DNA of 64,000 nt. Origin: Phanerochaete sordida (lineage: Eukaryota > Basidiomycota > Agaricomycetes > Polyporales > Phanerochaetaceae). The notes below the pieces were generated by a model. It had not been told where the DNA came from. It did not search any database and worked only from the letters and a program-made list of their open reading frames with translations. A program made the position numbers and the translations under genes. How positions within the stretch are numbered: position 1 is the stretch's first letter; every line of letters begins with the position of its first letter. The stretch lies in NCBI GenBank assembly GCA_019973155.2, contig BPQB01000014.1:62001-126000 (forward strand), written 5' to 3'. Shown here one piece after another: positions 22,363 to 34,100 of this stretch.

Positions 22363-24604
22363 ATGCCGCCCTCAGCCCCACGCATCGAGCCGCAGCGCGC
22401 GGACAACAGCGCGGAGCGCCTCCTGGACCGCGCGCCATCGAGTGACACCGCGTACCGCGACGACCCGTCTGCAGACCAGAAGACGGGGCCCTGGACGAAC
22501 GGTGGGCACGTCGCTTGACTGGCCTCGTCGTCGTGCTTATCTGCCGCTGGAGCAGAGTGTCCTGGGGCTGTGGACGACATGGCGGCGAGGCCGTCGGCGC
22601 CGGTGCCGCTCCGGCCGTGGGCCTGGGTGCCGGTCGTGCTGGCCATGGCGATTGGCGGCGTCGGTCTTGAGGTGGCGCTGCACTTCAACGAACGGAGCCG
22701 TGGTATGGTGATGTCTCGATAGTCGAGCGGTCCGTATTGATCTGCTCGTAGGATGGCCGACGCCAGGCGGGACGACGGCCGAGAGTGGAGTCATGCACTA
22801 CATCTATGTACGCCGTGGTTGTTTAGCACTGTGTCGCCAGTACTGACATATCGCCGTAACAGTCCTTCGTGCCTGTGGCCGTCGTGATGACCGTCGCGGC
22901 ATTTTGGATGTGGACCGGTGTCGAGGTTTGGAAGATGCAGCTTGCGCGAGGCGAGGCGCTGCTTCAGTACGTGTTTACTGTCTCCGTCCTCCGCACGTGC
23001 ATGAAGCGAGATTGATCATGCAGGCCGCTATCCGCATGGGGCGTCACGACTCGCAGTCGACGCTCGCCGGTCCTCGTCGGCACGCTGCTCGCGGTCCTCA
23101 CGTTCTCGCTTCAACCGTTGGCCGCGGCGCTCTTCAACGTGCAAGATGTCCTCTGGATCTCGCACAGTACGTCCCGCACGCGCGCAGATCTCATACAGGA
23201 CTAACAGGTCTGCAGAGGAAGCTGCAATCAGTCTCGGTCATCTAAGTCTCAATCAAGATTCGAACTTCCATGATCTGACCGGTAGACCCCTAGCCTCTGC
23301 AGTCGCACGACGTCCAGCTTATCGATGCAAATGCCAGCTTTTTCGGCTGCTGCGGGATATGTCTCCGCAGACGTGCTCTACGCTACTAGAGGCCCTCCAT
23401 TTGTGCACAATGGATACACTGTCGCGCCGCTCGTGGTATGTTGTTGAGACCATGCTATGTCAACGCCTCCCAACCTGATGCGCGCGTAGCTCCCAGACAC
23501 CGTCCAAAATGGTGCATTCTTTGTAAATACGACGGCTGGGTACAGCCATCCGTCGTGTGTGAATGCTGATGTCGGATCGGTAAGCTGCGGGAATATCTGG
23601 CGGTAAAGGTTGCTGACTGCGTTGTCGGTCCATTCTCAGCTGAACATGGTCCAATGGGCTAACAAGAGCGGCTGGACCAACAGCGTCGCATTTGATGGAT
23701 GCCAGTTCGCGTGGTCAGTCGACAACTCCGCGGGGGATCTCTTCGGTGATTTTGTATTTCTGGCCCTCCGGGGAGCGTGCTTACCTCTAGCCAGGCGTCG
23801 ACATCATAGAAAGCATGTCAGACAGCTGCGCCATCTTCACCGCCCTGCCGGAGTTCTTCCGACCGGTCATCTTCTGGTTCTTCACGTATGAACCCTCGCC
23901 AATGACATCCGCGACGCTGTGCGCGCCGAATATCACGCTTCTCGATGTCAACGCAGCGGTCGACCTCGATGCGCACTCGCTCGAGGTGACACCGCTCGGC
24001 GCACTCGGCTCGCACACAGGAACCCTTGCGCAGTACGCAGGTAACATCACGACCGCGTACAACGGCGTCTTCTTCGGTCTCGACAGTCCCAATCGGTTCA
24101 TTGCTGCCCGCCAGGACGCAATCCGCTTCTTGCTGCCGGCAGCGATTTTCCAGGCCGCCCAGGCGTCTGGCCACACACAAGCGTTCCAAGAGAACAGGTT
24201 TGCGGGGCTTGCAGAGCAGATATACGTGCGTCGCCTCCGGCACTCTTGACCTACACCAATTACAGGTTTGCGGGGCTTGCAGAGCAGATATACGTGCGTC
24301 GCCTCCGGCACTCTTGACCTACACCAATTAACACTTGCTTCAGGCGTCGTACCTCTCGCTCGTTGCGAAGACGGTGTACTTCATCCCTGCGATGCGGCCG
24401 GTCAAGACTGATCTGCAGTCGGTGTACAAGCGTCTTTTCCTGTCTCCTGTGGTGGCGCATGCGCTCGCGGCCGCTATATTCGTGATGGCGGCCGTGGGTG
24501 CCGCTCTGGAGCGCTGGCATGCGCGGGAACGGCGCGTGCTTCGGCTCATGCACGCCTTGGACACAGTGAATGTCGTCGAAGCTGAGGGAAGCTACGCAGA
24601 CTAG
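22363..24604 (+). CDS. Multi-pass membrane protein, DUF3433-like
   Basis: Multi-exon gene; exon 1 starts MPPSAPRIEPQ at 22363 and ends near 22500. Exon 2 carries VPLRPWAWVPVVLAMAIGG (first membrane helix) and EVALHFNERS. Later exons give SFVPVAVVMTVAAFWMWTGV, then SPVLVGTLLAVLTF with QPLAAALFNVQDV, an extracellular-type region with AGYVSADVLYATRGPPF and GAFFVNTTAGYSHPSC, then MSDSCAIFTALPEFFRPVIF, and a final helix FLSPVVAHALAAAIFVMAA before VEAEGSYAD and the stop. Order and helices match fungal DUF3433 membrane proteins of unknown function as I know them. Middle exon boundaries (about 22710-22870 and 23020-23830) are uncertain. A 68-bp duplication covers the last splice donor. Confidence 0.65.
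24194..24329 (+). repeat. Perfect 68-bp tandem duplication over an exon-intron junction
   Basis: 24194-24261 and 24262-24329 are identical. Each copy holds the exon end encoding RFAGLAEQIY, the donor GTGCGT (24226 and 24294) and the first part of the intron. The true acceptor is probably at 24343, after which the coding sequence reads ASYLSLVAKT. Using the first donor leaves a 118-nt intron, against 50 nt before the duplication. Confidence 0.9.
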
Positions 24605-25232
24605 ACTATCTTGTTTGTGGTAAATTCCATTTCTCAAAGACATAGTCGTGTAGTGAGTGCAGATCCCTCTAATTCGATCGCAAGCTCGTTTCTAGCGGAA
24701 TGCGAGCACCGTGATACCAGTCTGGAGCTTCGCTGAACAATCCGTCGAATCGCTTTCAACGCTGTCGATGCTTTGATTTGTCTATGATTATTCCTGCCTC
24801 GAAGTCGATGTCTGGACTCTATTATATTGTGTTCAAGGCTGCCATGCAGCCGAAAATTATATTTGTAGCATGCCTCTATGTCAACGTAGCTCCTACGTAG
24901 TACTTCTTGAGGTCCAGTCCTCGAGCAAAATCACCACAAACATTGAGTGCACAGCAGAATCGAGTACTCGTGGTGTATGAGACGACGGAGTACATATGAG
25001 TGGCAGTCAAATACTGAGCAAACTCGGGCAGAATCGAGCATGGAGCCCGGTACGTCGCCTTCAGAGGCGATCCGATCAAAACAAAATCGTATCACGCCCA
25101 AAATCGACCTGGAATCAAGCTCATAATCGAATTCTGAGCCCCCCTACTGGGCTTCAGATAGCCGACTGCAGGCGTAAATGATGGGCTTCAGCGTAATGCA
25201 CATAAGAGCGAGATGCGCAACATGTACTCACC
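24605..25232. other. Intergenic, AT-richer than its surroundings
   Basis: 3' flank of the membrane-protein gene and probable 3' part of family copy 3. No further exon of copy 3 could be placed, and no other gene was seen. Confidence 0.4.
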
Positions 25233-27379
25233 GTAGCCGTCCACTTCAACTGGGGGCTTTTCATTGGTAAGATATTGTGGCACACCCTCGAGCCAAGGCT
25301 CGTGTAACTGAATACCCGTATGTATCAGCCCCAGTGATTTTTTTCTGCACAGCGGAAAGTGAACGTCACTCACCTGAGATAGGGCATAAAGATCCTCATG
25401 GCAGACCACGGCACAAGTTACGACAGGATCCTGCTCGTTGATCAAGTCAAAGGCTATCTCTTAGTAAAGAGTTAACAGAGCGTACCAGGAGTATATAGTC
25501 GAGTACTTCATTGAGCGGATCATGGGACTGAGATATGAGATTAGCCACTTGTTTCGCAACATAGCTGTAGAATCATACTTCTGCTATAAGTGAAAATATC
25601 GGAGGTTCTTCCACGTAAGGAAGGGAGGATTTGCTGCTGCTTGGGCTACCTGGCACCACGCTGGATGCGACGGAGCTTCCGGATCGCCTGCGGACAATAG
25701 CTGCTCGATACTGTGCCAATCGAGTGAACCATGAACAGAATGACGAGAGTAGCGACCTGTGGTTAGGCTGAACAGGTACCGTCGACGGTAGGCGAGGAGA
25801 TGGCAAGGTATCCTGCCAAGGCCCCTGCACGTCTCTAGCATCTGCCTGTAAGACGACCCTCGGGCGTCCCAGGGCGCGCGTCTTGAGTTTGTAGTATCGC
25901 AGGAAAAGACATTGATCACGAGATAGATCCTCTACCTCAGGACCCGTGTCCACCTTCCGAGGACTAGAACGTTGTTCGATTGACATATATCTCTCCTCCC
26001 CTCCAGACGCCTGAATGGCTGCTGACCCGTATGGGCCGGCAGAAGCATTGAGGTCAAGGCCATGCGATCGACCAGAGCTGGAGAAGGTGGCAATTGTCCA
26101 CTCAGACGTCTTCAGCCACCCTGACACCAGGATGATAGCATCAGAGGGCACTAAATACCCCTCGACCTCGGCAAAGGCGCACCATGAAGCGTGATGCTTG
26201 ACTATGTAATCGCGAAACTGCCTGCTGCTGAGGTACCACCTCTGGTGACCGTAATCACCTAAGATGGCCACCGCGCCTTGGTCATTTGTACAGCGGAAGC
26301 TGTAGGATGCACCGACCCCCGAGAGACCCCTGAATAAGTCAGTACTGCTCATAATCCTCAGAATACTTGCAAGGAGAAAAGCAGCTCACATAGATGCATC
26401 GGCGTCCACGGAAATTGTTGCGGACCGAGGGTACAAACGCCGCACGAGGGACGACAAACGGGGACGACGACGACGAGGCGCGGCGGAGCGAGTCACGCTG
26501 CTGGCGCACAACTTATTCAGCTGTCCGTATTGACCAAGATAATATTAGCGTTGTATTCTAAGTTACAAACTGGGGCTTACCTGTCCGTATTGACCAAGAG
26601 GTCGAGATGACGGACAGGCTACAGGAGCAGGGGTATATATACTACTGAGGGCTGCGCACGGACCAGGCAATCATGTGATGTGAAGGTCGCGCGCGTTTCA
26701 GAGCGCTTGAGATCGAAGGGCGAAACAGGTCGGAGATGCATCAGCGTGGCTGAGTATTCCGGCCCTTTCGGCGAGGCTGCGTCCGGGGAGTCATCAGGCA
26801 TGATGGTTTCGGCCCGGGGAGATCACGAGGCTACGCGCAGAGCCCTGGGGCTGTTCTGACACGTGATGGACCGACAGTGACGCGCGTCGGGGACGCTGGC
26901 GGCTGTGGTGTGATGCGCCATCAGGAGCGCTGGCATCTGTGCCACGCGCGTGCCCTGGGCGGCTATGACTCCAGATGCGTCGAGGGCTGCTCGAGCGCTG
27001 GATTAAACCAGGGAAAATCGCAATAAATCGGCGAAAAATAGGGCAGGACCGTCATATCCATGACAGAAATCTGTCTCCATGTCGTAGATGTGGTGCAGAT
27101 AGGTCCGGGCTGAACGGCTCGTAGGTCGTCCCTCAGCATTCTTTCGTTAGGGACCAACGGTACAAAGCCGGAGGGGACGCGGAAGTCGTTGATTGGATGG
27201 CTGGCTGTGTGTAGAGCATTGAACAGACGGATGAAGTGGCCTTCGCTAACGAAGCCCACGTCTCCGATTTCTGTCTCGCCGAACGGCCCTGGCTGCGGCT
27301 CTGGGTGCCAGAGGGGTAACCCATGGCCACGGCCGACAAGCTGTTCGGCATAGGTAACGGCGGCGCAGGAAGCCTCCAT
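25233..27379 (-). CDS. SGWLKTSEW-family protein, copy 3 (function unknown)
   Basis: Exon 1 starts MEASCAAVTYAEQ (27379) and holds GRGHGLPLWHPEP, TEIGDVGFVSEGHFIRLFNA and TSTTWRQ. The exon 1 tail (ISVDADAS) reappears only near 26420-26390, before a 63-nt intron with TACTGAC and TTCAG, so about 650 bp have been inserted into exon 1. Exon 2 (about 26328-25573) encodes SGVGASYSF, LVSGWLKTSEWTIATF, MSIEQRSSP and SRDQCLFLRYYKLK. Short exons then give DPLNEVLDYILL (about 25520-25480), VVTCAVVCHEDLYALSQ (25430-25383) and EKPPVEVDGYG (ending about 25233). The distal exons are intact and agree with the paralogs, but the insertion may leave the full protein unmade. Function unknown. Confidence 0.65.
26425..27070. 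other. Insertion inside exon 1 of family copy 3
   Basis: Sequence absent from copies 1, 4 and 5 at this point. It contains the 20-bp phrase CTGTCCGTATTGACCAAGAT/G twice, at 26521 and 26581. Its edges show related words, ATTTCTGTCATGG on one side and ATTTCCGTGGACG on the other (minus strand). No transposase frame or inverted termini were recognised. Confidence 0.45.
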
Positions 27380-27620
27380 CACAAACACAGATGGCGTCCG
27401 CCCGTGCTGAGAGGGATCGGTAGGTGAGGCAGATGGGGGTGGCGCCCCCCACTTTATCCCGCAACTGTAGGTTTATATACAGGCCCTTGAAGCTGTACAC
27501 CGCAGTAGAGGCTGAGTTGGTGGGAAACGTGGTTTCCACATGCTCACGACGCATGGCACATGTGGCTGTGAGCGTCATAAGGTTCCGAAGTCCTTGGGAT
27601 CAATTATGGATGTGTGAACA

Positions 27621-27956
27621 TTAGCTCTTCGCACGAATAATGACAACAAGCACCTGCACCTCGGCTGCTGACATCGCTCCCATCTCGCGCCGCCGCGAAC
27701 GAATTTTGCTTCCCATGCCGAGGCGTAGCTTGGGTCCTGCGTCACGCTCGGCGCGCTGCCCCTCCGAGTCCTCGACTCCGTGGAAGACACGCGTGTCAAG
27801 CGGTGCGGACTGCCGCGGAGGAAGCTAGCGACATGTTAGCGCTGAAAACGACGGCTCGAGGACACTGTACTCACGGTCGATGTCGATCTGCTGTGCAGCG
27901 CCGCACGCACCGGATGCGAGGGAGGTGGCCGCCGAGGGCGGGCCAGTGAAGTCCAT
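27621..27956 (-). other. Possible small gene, unrecognised
   Basis: A minus-strand ATG at 27956 opens MDFTGPPSAATSLASG and runs to a GTGAGT donor near 27875. After a CTAG acceptor near 27828, a frame reads LDTRVFHGVEDSEG and continues through GSKIRSRRREMGAMSAAEV to a TAA at 27621. Both parts look protein-like, but the obvious splice does not keep frame between them, so either another acceptor is used or this is not a gene. No family is recognised. Confidence 0.2.
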
Positions 27957-28241
27957 CGTGTTGTAAATCTAGCCGCCGTGCGAGTCCTCGCTTGAGGAGG
28001 AAGGTCGTGCTTGTGCTGGTCCTTGTTCTTCGCTTTGATATACGATTTTCAAAGACAGTGTTGTGCTTCATCACCGATGCTGGGCTTTGCAGATAGTCTA
28101 GTATTTCGCAATATCTGCATTTGTGGGGTTCATTATACAGTCATTCAAATGGCCAGCGCGCACGAAACACCACTCAGGTCCGTACTCATCCTACGAACAT
28201 CACAGCTCCTCGACATTGCGAGAGGCGCCGCATGATGGGTC

Positions 28242-29996
28242 TCACTGGAAGCTCTCCCCGCTCTGCGTGCTTTCTGTAAAATGCGTCCACTGTCAGCGTG
28301 CATTGTCGGCATAACAGGGTCCGAGTAACAGCGCAGCGCGCAGCCCGTGCTATCTCTCGTGAACGGAGGCACCCTCACCTGACACACCGCCACTCGGATC
28401 GCCTGCGCGGCTGTGCGGAGCCAGTTCATCCCTGCCGATCAGTGTCGACGCGCCGGTAGGTGTAAAAAGTGACAGCTGTTCGTCCAAGTAGCCGACGATT
28501 CCCACATCTGGCCGAGCGATTCCGGTGCCAGTCTGGCACAGATCCATCGCGACGGGTGGTTCCTTCAAAGCGAGGTACTCTGACGGCGACTGCGCAAAGC
28601 CCTCGAGCTTAAAGAGACGAGTCGGCATGTACACGCCGAGGGTTTAGTGTGTAGGACGCACCTGCAGCGCGGCATACACATCTTCGAAGCAAGCCACCGC
28701 GACGTCTACAAGGGGATGATTCTTTGGGAGGGCGCGTCAGTGAGAGTTAGTTCACCGAAGATGCATGTGTGACACACCTCTAAGATGTAGTCTAGCACAT
28801 CGTCGATAGGATCGCGACACTGTGTTTTCGTCAGCGAATGCCGGTGCATGCATTGAGCTACGCACTGTCAGCGGCACTTCGTCGGCTTTCGACGAACTGG
28901 ACAACATGCTCCTGGAGTACACTCCTGCTGCATGGCTTGCGGGAGGAGCACGGCCGGCGCGATTCTGCAAGCGCTGCTGCCTTCCGCTTCAGATGGGCCA
29001 TCGCAGTCGGGAGCGAAGGCGCGAGTGTTGAGTCTTGGTGCTGGATGCAGAGTCGGAGGCTCGATAGCTCCGTTGCGGCGATGCTATACTTTCCGGCAAT
29101 GGCTGAATGTCCTTGGCGTCGGCGCGCAAAAGGACCTTGGGGCGCCCAAATGTTCGGGTCTTGAGCTTGTAGTAGCGCAGGAATAGACACTGGTCGCGAG
29201 GCAGAGCAGACTCGTGCCCTGCTAAACGCGTTTGGGGACCAGAGCGTTGCTCGACAGACATGTGAGTGACACTGTGGTTTGCGGCACGAAAGACCGCAGA
29301 TGCGTATGAGCCGACAGAAGCGTGTAGGTCGATCTGTTGTGAGCGGTCGAAGTTGGCGAAAGTAGCGATGGCCCATTCGGAGGTCTTGAGCCATCCGGAC
29401 ACGAGGATTATGGCGTCAGGAGACAGGAGATAGCCATTGTCGTCCGCGAACGCGTACCAAGACGCATGGTGCGCCACGATGTAGTCGCGAAACTGCCGGT
29501 TGCTAAGATACCACCTCTGGTGGCCATAATCGCCCAATACGGCGATAGCCCCTCGGTCTACCGACGAGCTGAAGGAGTACGATGCTTCGACCCCGGCAAG
29601 GTTTCTGTAAACGTCGAGCTCGTATGAGTGTCAAAGTATGAAGCCGGCTGCCATTACTCACAACGATACGCCGGCTCCTACACCCGCCCGTCTGTAGACC
29701 GTGGAGGTCGTGCAGATAGGCCTCGGGTCCACAGCCCGCGGGTCGTCCTTGAGAAGCTCTTTGTTGGGTTCCAGCTTCATAAAGCCAGCGGGAACACCGT
29801 ACGCGTTTATGGGATGGCTCGCGCTGTGCAGCGCATTGAACAGGCGAAAGAAGCGGCCCTCGCTAAGAAAGCCCACGTCTCCAATTTCCGCGTGTCCGAA
29901 TGCTCCCGCCTGCGGCTCGGGATGCCAGAGAGGTAGTCCGTACCCACGACTGGCCAGCTGTTCGGCGTAGGTCACCGCAGAACTAGAGCACTCCAT
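28242..29996 (-). CDS. SGWLKTSEW-family protein, copy 4 (function unknown)
   Basis: The best preserved copy. Exon 1 (29996 to about 29655) starts MECSSSAVTYAEQ and holds SRGYGLPLWHPEP, AEIGDVGFLSEGRFFRLFNA and EPNKELLKDD. After a short intron, exon 2 (from about 29605) gives GVEASYSF, LVSGWLKTSEWAIATF, MSVEQRSGP, PRDQCLFLRYYKLKTR and FGRPKVLLRADAKD. Short exons encode DPIDDVLDYILE (about 28825-28785) and VAVACFEDVYAALQ (about 28708-28665). A longer exon then carries LEGFAQSPSEYLALKEPPVAMD and a tail with DVGIVGYLDEQLSLF. A small last exon probably ends at TGA 28242. It lies 1.2 kb upstream (minus strand) of copy 3 in the same orientation, so the pair looks like a tandem duplication. No zinc finger follows this copy. 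Confidence 0.7.
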
Positions 29997-31104
29997 GGGG
30001 GGAACGGCGGGGTAGAAGCTATGGTGCAGATGCGGTCAGTAATGAACACCCTATATGCATGTATCAAAGAACAACGGTTCCATATGAATGTGGCATCTGT
30101 CAACGCACCGCCAGTGCCGGGCAGTGTATCAAAATCTTGCGTGGTACAGCTGTGTTAGCACTTGAGAAAGCACCGCAGCTTAGCGTACACTGCAATGAGG
30201 CTTGATGTAACCAGCCTTGAAACGGCCATAATCTGCCTTCATTCTCGAAATGTTGCCGTCGCGCCCGGTGACAGTGGCAGAGAGCAGAACAGCCGCGAGG
30301 TAGCAGACGGTGACCCTGGGCAACGCCCGCAGGGTTAGTTTCATTCCCACGGGTGACGTCCGGCGTATCCCGAGGGCTGCTGTCGCTCTCGCGTGGCGAG
30401 AGGCTTGACAGGCCGGTGGAGTGCGCCCCCTGTAAGGTAATGCCATCAGACAAGAGTGCTCGCGAAATACACGGTTTGCCAGGAGACCGCATGGTCCTCA
30501 TGTATCGCAAAAGAGACGATATGATGACCCCAGGTCGATAGTAAACCGTATAATCTATGATATGGCCGTCAAAAAATAATTTTGGGGGCCATGAGGGCCC
30601 TGCTGGTGCGCCAAAATCAATGATATGCATAGGAATTTAGGAATCTCGTATGGCCATATCACGGAGACGCAGTATCCCAGTGAGTACGTCGCATTTCCGA
30701 AGCCTCTAGACCCGCGAGTCCGCCGGTGTGCGTGTCGTGGTCGACGCCATGGTTCGCGCATCTCATTAAGTAGGCGCCCATCGCACGAGCGGACGCGAAC
30801 GCACGCGGGCGCCGTCGTTCTTCCCTCCCACTCCCATCGTCGACTTGCAAACACTCGTGACCCATTGCGGCTACCCTCCGAGGTGGATTAGAATGCTGTG
30901 AGGGCTGTAGCCAGGAGTTGAACCGGTGTAGAAACGTTATAGGTGCGCCCAGTCCCGTTCTCAAAGCTCGCCCGGAATTCTGACCACCTTCTAGCTATAT
31001 AGACACTCGAGCTCGACCCGACCCGCTATACTCGTCATAATACCAGCATAATTAAACCCTATACCTCCATATTCCATCTGCTCGCTGCATCTCAGACCAG
31101 ACCC
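29997..31104. other. Intergenic, no gene recognised
   Basis: This lies between the divergent copy 4 and the coiled-coil gene. It contains a short palindromic element (30558-30661, listed separately) and, near 30997, CTATATAGAC, which may be the TATA box of the gene at 31105. Confidence 0.4.
30558..30661. mobile_element. Palindromic 104-bp element, MITE-like
   Basis: The termini TGATATGGCC and GGCCATATCA are perfect 10-bp inverted repeats. Inside them ATTTTGG and CCAAAAT form a second inverted pair. Size and inverted ends fit a miniature inverted-repeat element or a strong hairpin. No clear target-site duplication was found. Confidence 0.35.
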
Positions 31105-34100
31105 ATGACCGGAAAGAAGCAGCGTACCCAATGGCGGCCGAAGCAGCGCTCTGCGGCGCAGCAAGCGCAGATCCTCAACATTCGCCTGAAACGCGAGAAG
31201 AACGCGAAGGAGAACACCCCTTCGCAGCCATCCTCGCCCGCATATCATCAGCACCCTCGAACTACCCGTCAGCATGAGCTCCAAGCCGTCCATGAAGAAC
31301 GTCGGGCAGCTCTAGACCAGCTCAGCGCGGTCGAGCACAAGATATTGGTCAAAGACCAGCAGATCGCGCTACTTGAAGACAGCGCGGACGCTGCTGCCGC
31401 GTACATAGAGGATCAGCAAGACGAGCTTCGCAAGCTGAACACGAAGCTTCAACAGTCTCGCCGTGAGCGTAACAATGCGCGTGCCCGCGCGAACCGGGTG
31501 ATCAAGAGCAAGACGAGCAAGCACGAGCAGGACTTGCGCACTATCGAAGACTTCGACGCTCGCCACTCTCGCCTGCTGGATGACCACACTAGTCTCCAGT
31601 ACGACTACGCTGCGCTCCGGGAGCACCTTTCGGCGACGAACTCAACTGCTCGACAGACCGTCCAAGAGCTGGAACGGTCCCAAACCCTAGCTCAGGAGCT
31701 TGCAGCCCGTCTCTCGGACTCTCGGCTGGCGACTCAGCGCTCAATCGAATCGCTCGCAGTGGCTACTACGCAGCGCGACGCGGCGGTCTCAGAACTGGCA
31801 GTGTATCAACACCTCCTTGACGAGACTTCCCTGGATCTTTCTCGTGCTCGTCAACAAAGCTCGCGGCTCTCTGGGGATCTTGGCAACCTTCAGTCCCGCT
31901 ATATGCGCACTTCTCTTGAGCTCGAGGCTGCGCACGCTGCTGCTGATACTGCGCGCCAGGACGTGGCTTCTGCATCTGCGGCAATGAACTCTGCGCTCTC
32001 TTGGGCTCAGACTGTCTCAGAAACTTGTACTACTGGCGCTCTGGATGCTCGGGAGGAGGCTACGACTCTGCGCGAGAAGGTTTCAGACCTTCAGCAAACG
32101 CTTACCGATGTGCGAAGGACCAACCGGTCTCTCAAGGCGAAAGTCTCGCGTGCGCCGCAGATCCGTGAGAAGGCAGTCGCGAAGGCCAAGACGGACTGCG
32201 AGAAGGAGCTGAAGACATTTCGCATCAAGAGCAAGGGGACGTACACACCTGAGGCGCGTACCATGGCGCTCCGCTTGGTGCAGCACGGCTGCGCCCAGGA
32301 GAACGTCGGAGATGCCATGCAGGACATTGGAGCTATGATGGGAGTCGCCGTCTTGCACGCGCCAAGCCGTCGAAGTGTCGGACGCTTCCTGCTGGAAGGC
32401 GGGGTTGCTGCGACGGTGCAGCTCGGTTTTGAAATCGAGAACAGCCCTGGTGCGCCACTATGAATGCTGTTGCGTAAATTTCGCACTCACCGCACGCTAT
32501 AGACATAACTATCAGTGGCGACGGGACGACTCATCGGAACGTTGGCAAGGAAGCGCGTAACGTAACCGTCCTCGTTCCAGACTCGTACGCAGAACCGTCA
32601 CACCTTTCGCACAAGAACCGCCTTGTTGGCGTTGATACCGCTATCGACCATAAGTCACAGACTCAGTTCGAGGGCTGGCAGTCGAAAATGACCCATATTT
32701 TTGACACATTCAATCGCTCTCCCCTCGCAGCTCAGCAGGCTGCCCACCTCGAGCTGTCTGACTTCGCACGCAAGTTGCTCGGCATGCACACTGATCACGC
32801 CGAAGATCAGCGCAAGCTCGAGCGCACATTCCGTCAGTGGAAGAAACTCGTAGCACGGCACGATCTCGGCACAGCGTCGCTTGAGAACCCTACCCCTGAA
32901 GTTCAAAAGCTAATCGCGAGCGCGAACGAGGAGAAAATCCGGAATCTCGGCGGTCTCGAGGCCTGGCGCGCTCTTTCCGCAGACGAGCAAGCTGCACATG
33001 ACGTCGAGATGATTCAACGTCTTGCGGAGTCTCTGGGCGACCTGGCGTACGCAGCATTGGACGCTGAGTTGCAGCGTCAGCTGGACCTGTTCTTCTGGGC
33101 CGGCTGCTGCATGCACAAAGAGCTCAACTCTGTCAAGGGCGGCAATGCAGGTCTGGTCGAGTACTGGAAGGCCCTTGGTCACTCCGCACCTGTATTGCTG
33201 CCGAATCGCGATAACCGCGCTGTTGTCGAGCTCGCTGACGCATCCTTGGCGGAGACGAGCCCTGCGGAACGTCGCGCTGCGTTGGTCTCATCAGGTGGCG
33301 CTGTCAAGCTCGCAAGTCTTGCAGGCTCGATTTTCAACCATAAAGATAGCAAGAAAGGGCAGCACGACACCTATTTATACCACTTCCTGCAACTCACGGG
33401 ACGTACGCTGACGTTTCCCGATACCAGCAATACACGCTATCAGTCATATTGCCTCGCCTCTGCCGAACTCCTCACTCATCGCCTCATCTATATCCAGTTC
33501 CTCGAACTTGTACGCGACAAGAAAGACGCTCGAAACTTCAACAACATGGAGGCGAACGTCTACCAGGGGCTGCATGATCTGTCAACCCTGACCGAGATGG
33601 TTGTCTTCGCTTGGTACGGCGAGGCCATATCTTACCCCTACGCGGCCATCGTGCGCGGACCTGGCTCGGAGCATCTGAACGCTCTCGAACTCGGTGATTT
33701 CCACGCCTATGTGCGAAAGCACCTGCAGAAGCTCATCGATAATCCCACACTCATACTCTCCCCTGACGCGGAGCCTGCCAGTGCGACCCTTGACGGCTCT
33801 GTGGAATGGAGACATCCCAATGCCGTTGCTGCTATGCACGAGCTTGCCCCTACAATGCCACACTTACAACCACTTCTCGTGGCTTTCTTCAAGGGTGCTC
33901 TTGCAACTTGGGAACGGTTCTGCGGCGAGTTTGCGCCGGGAGGCATTATCGACACATCGACGGCTCAGGAACGCCACCGTGCCTGGATGCAGCCTTGCAA
34001 CGATGCCTGCGAAGGGATCCTTGGCACCTATCGACGATTTTACGAGGCCAAACCCAGTACATCGGAGCACCAATTCAACGCCCTCATGACCTACCAGCGA

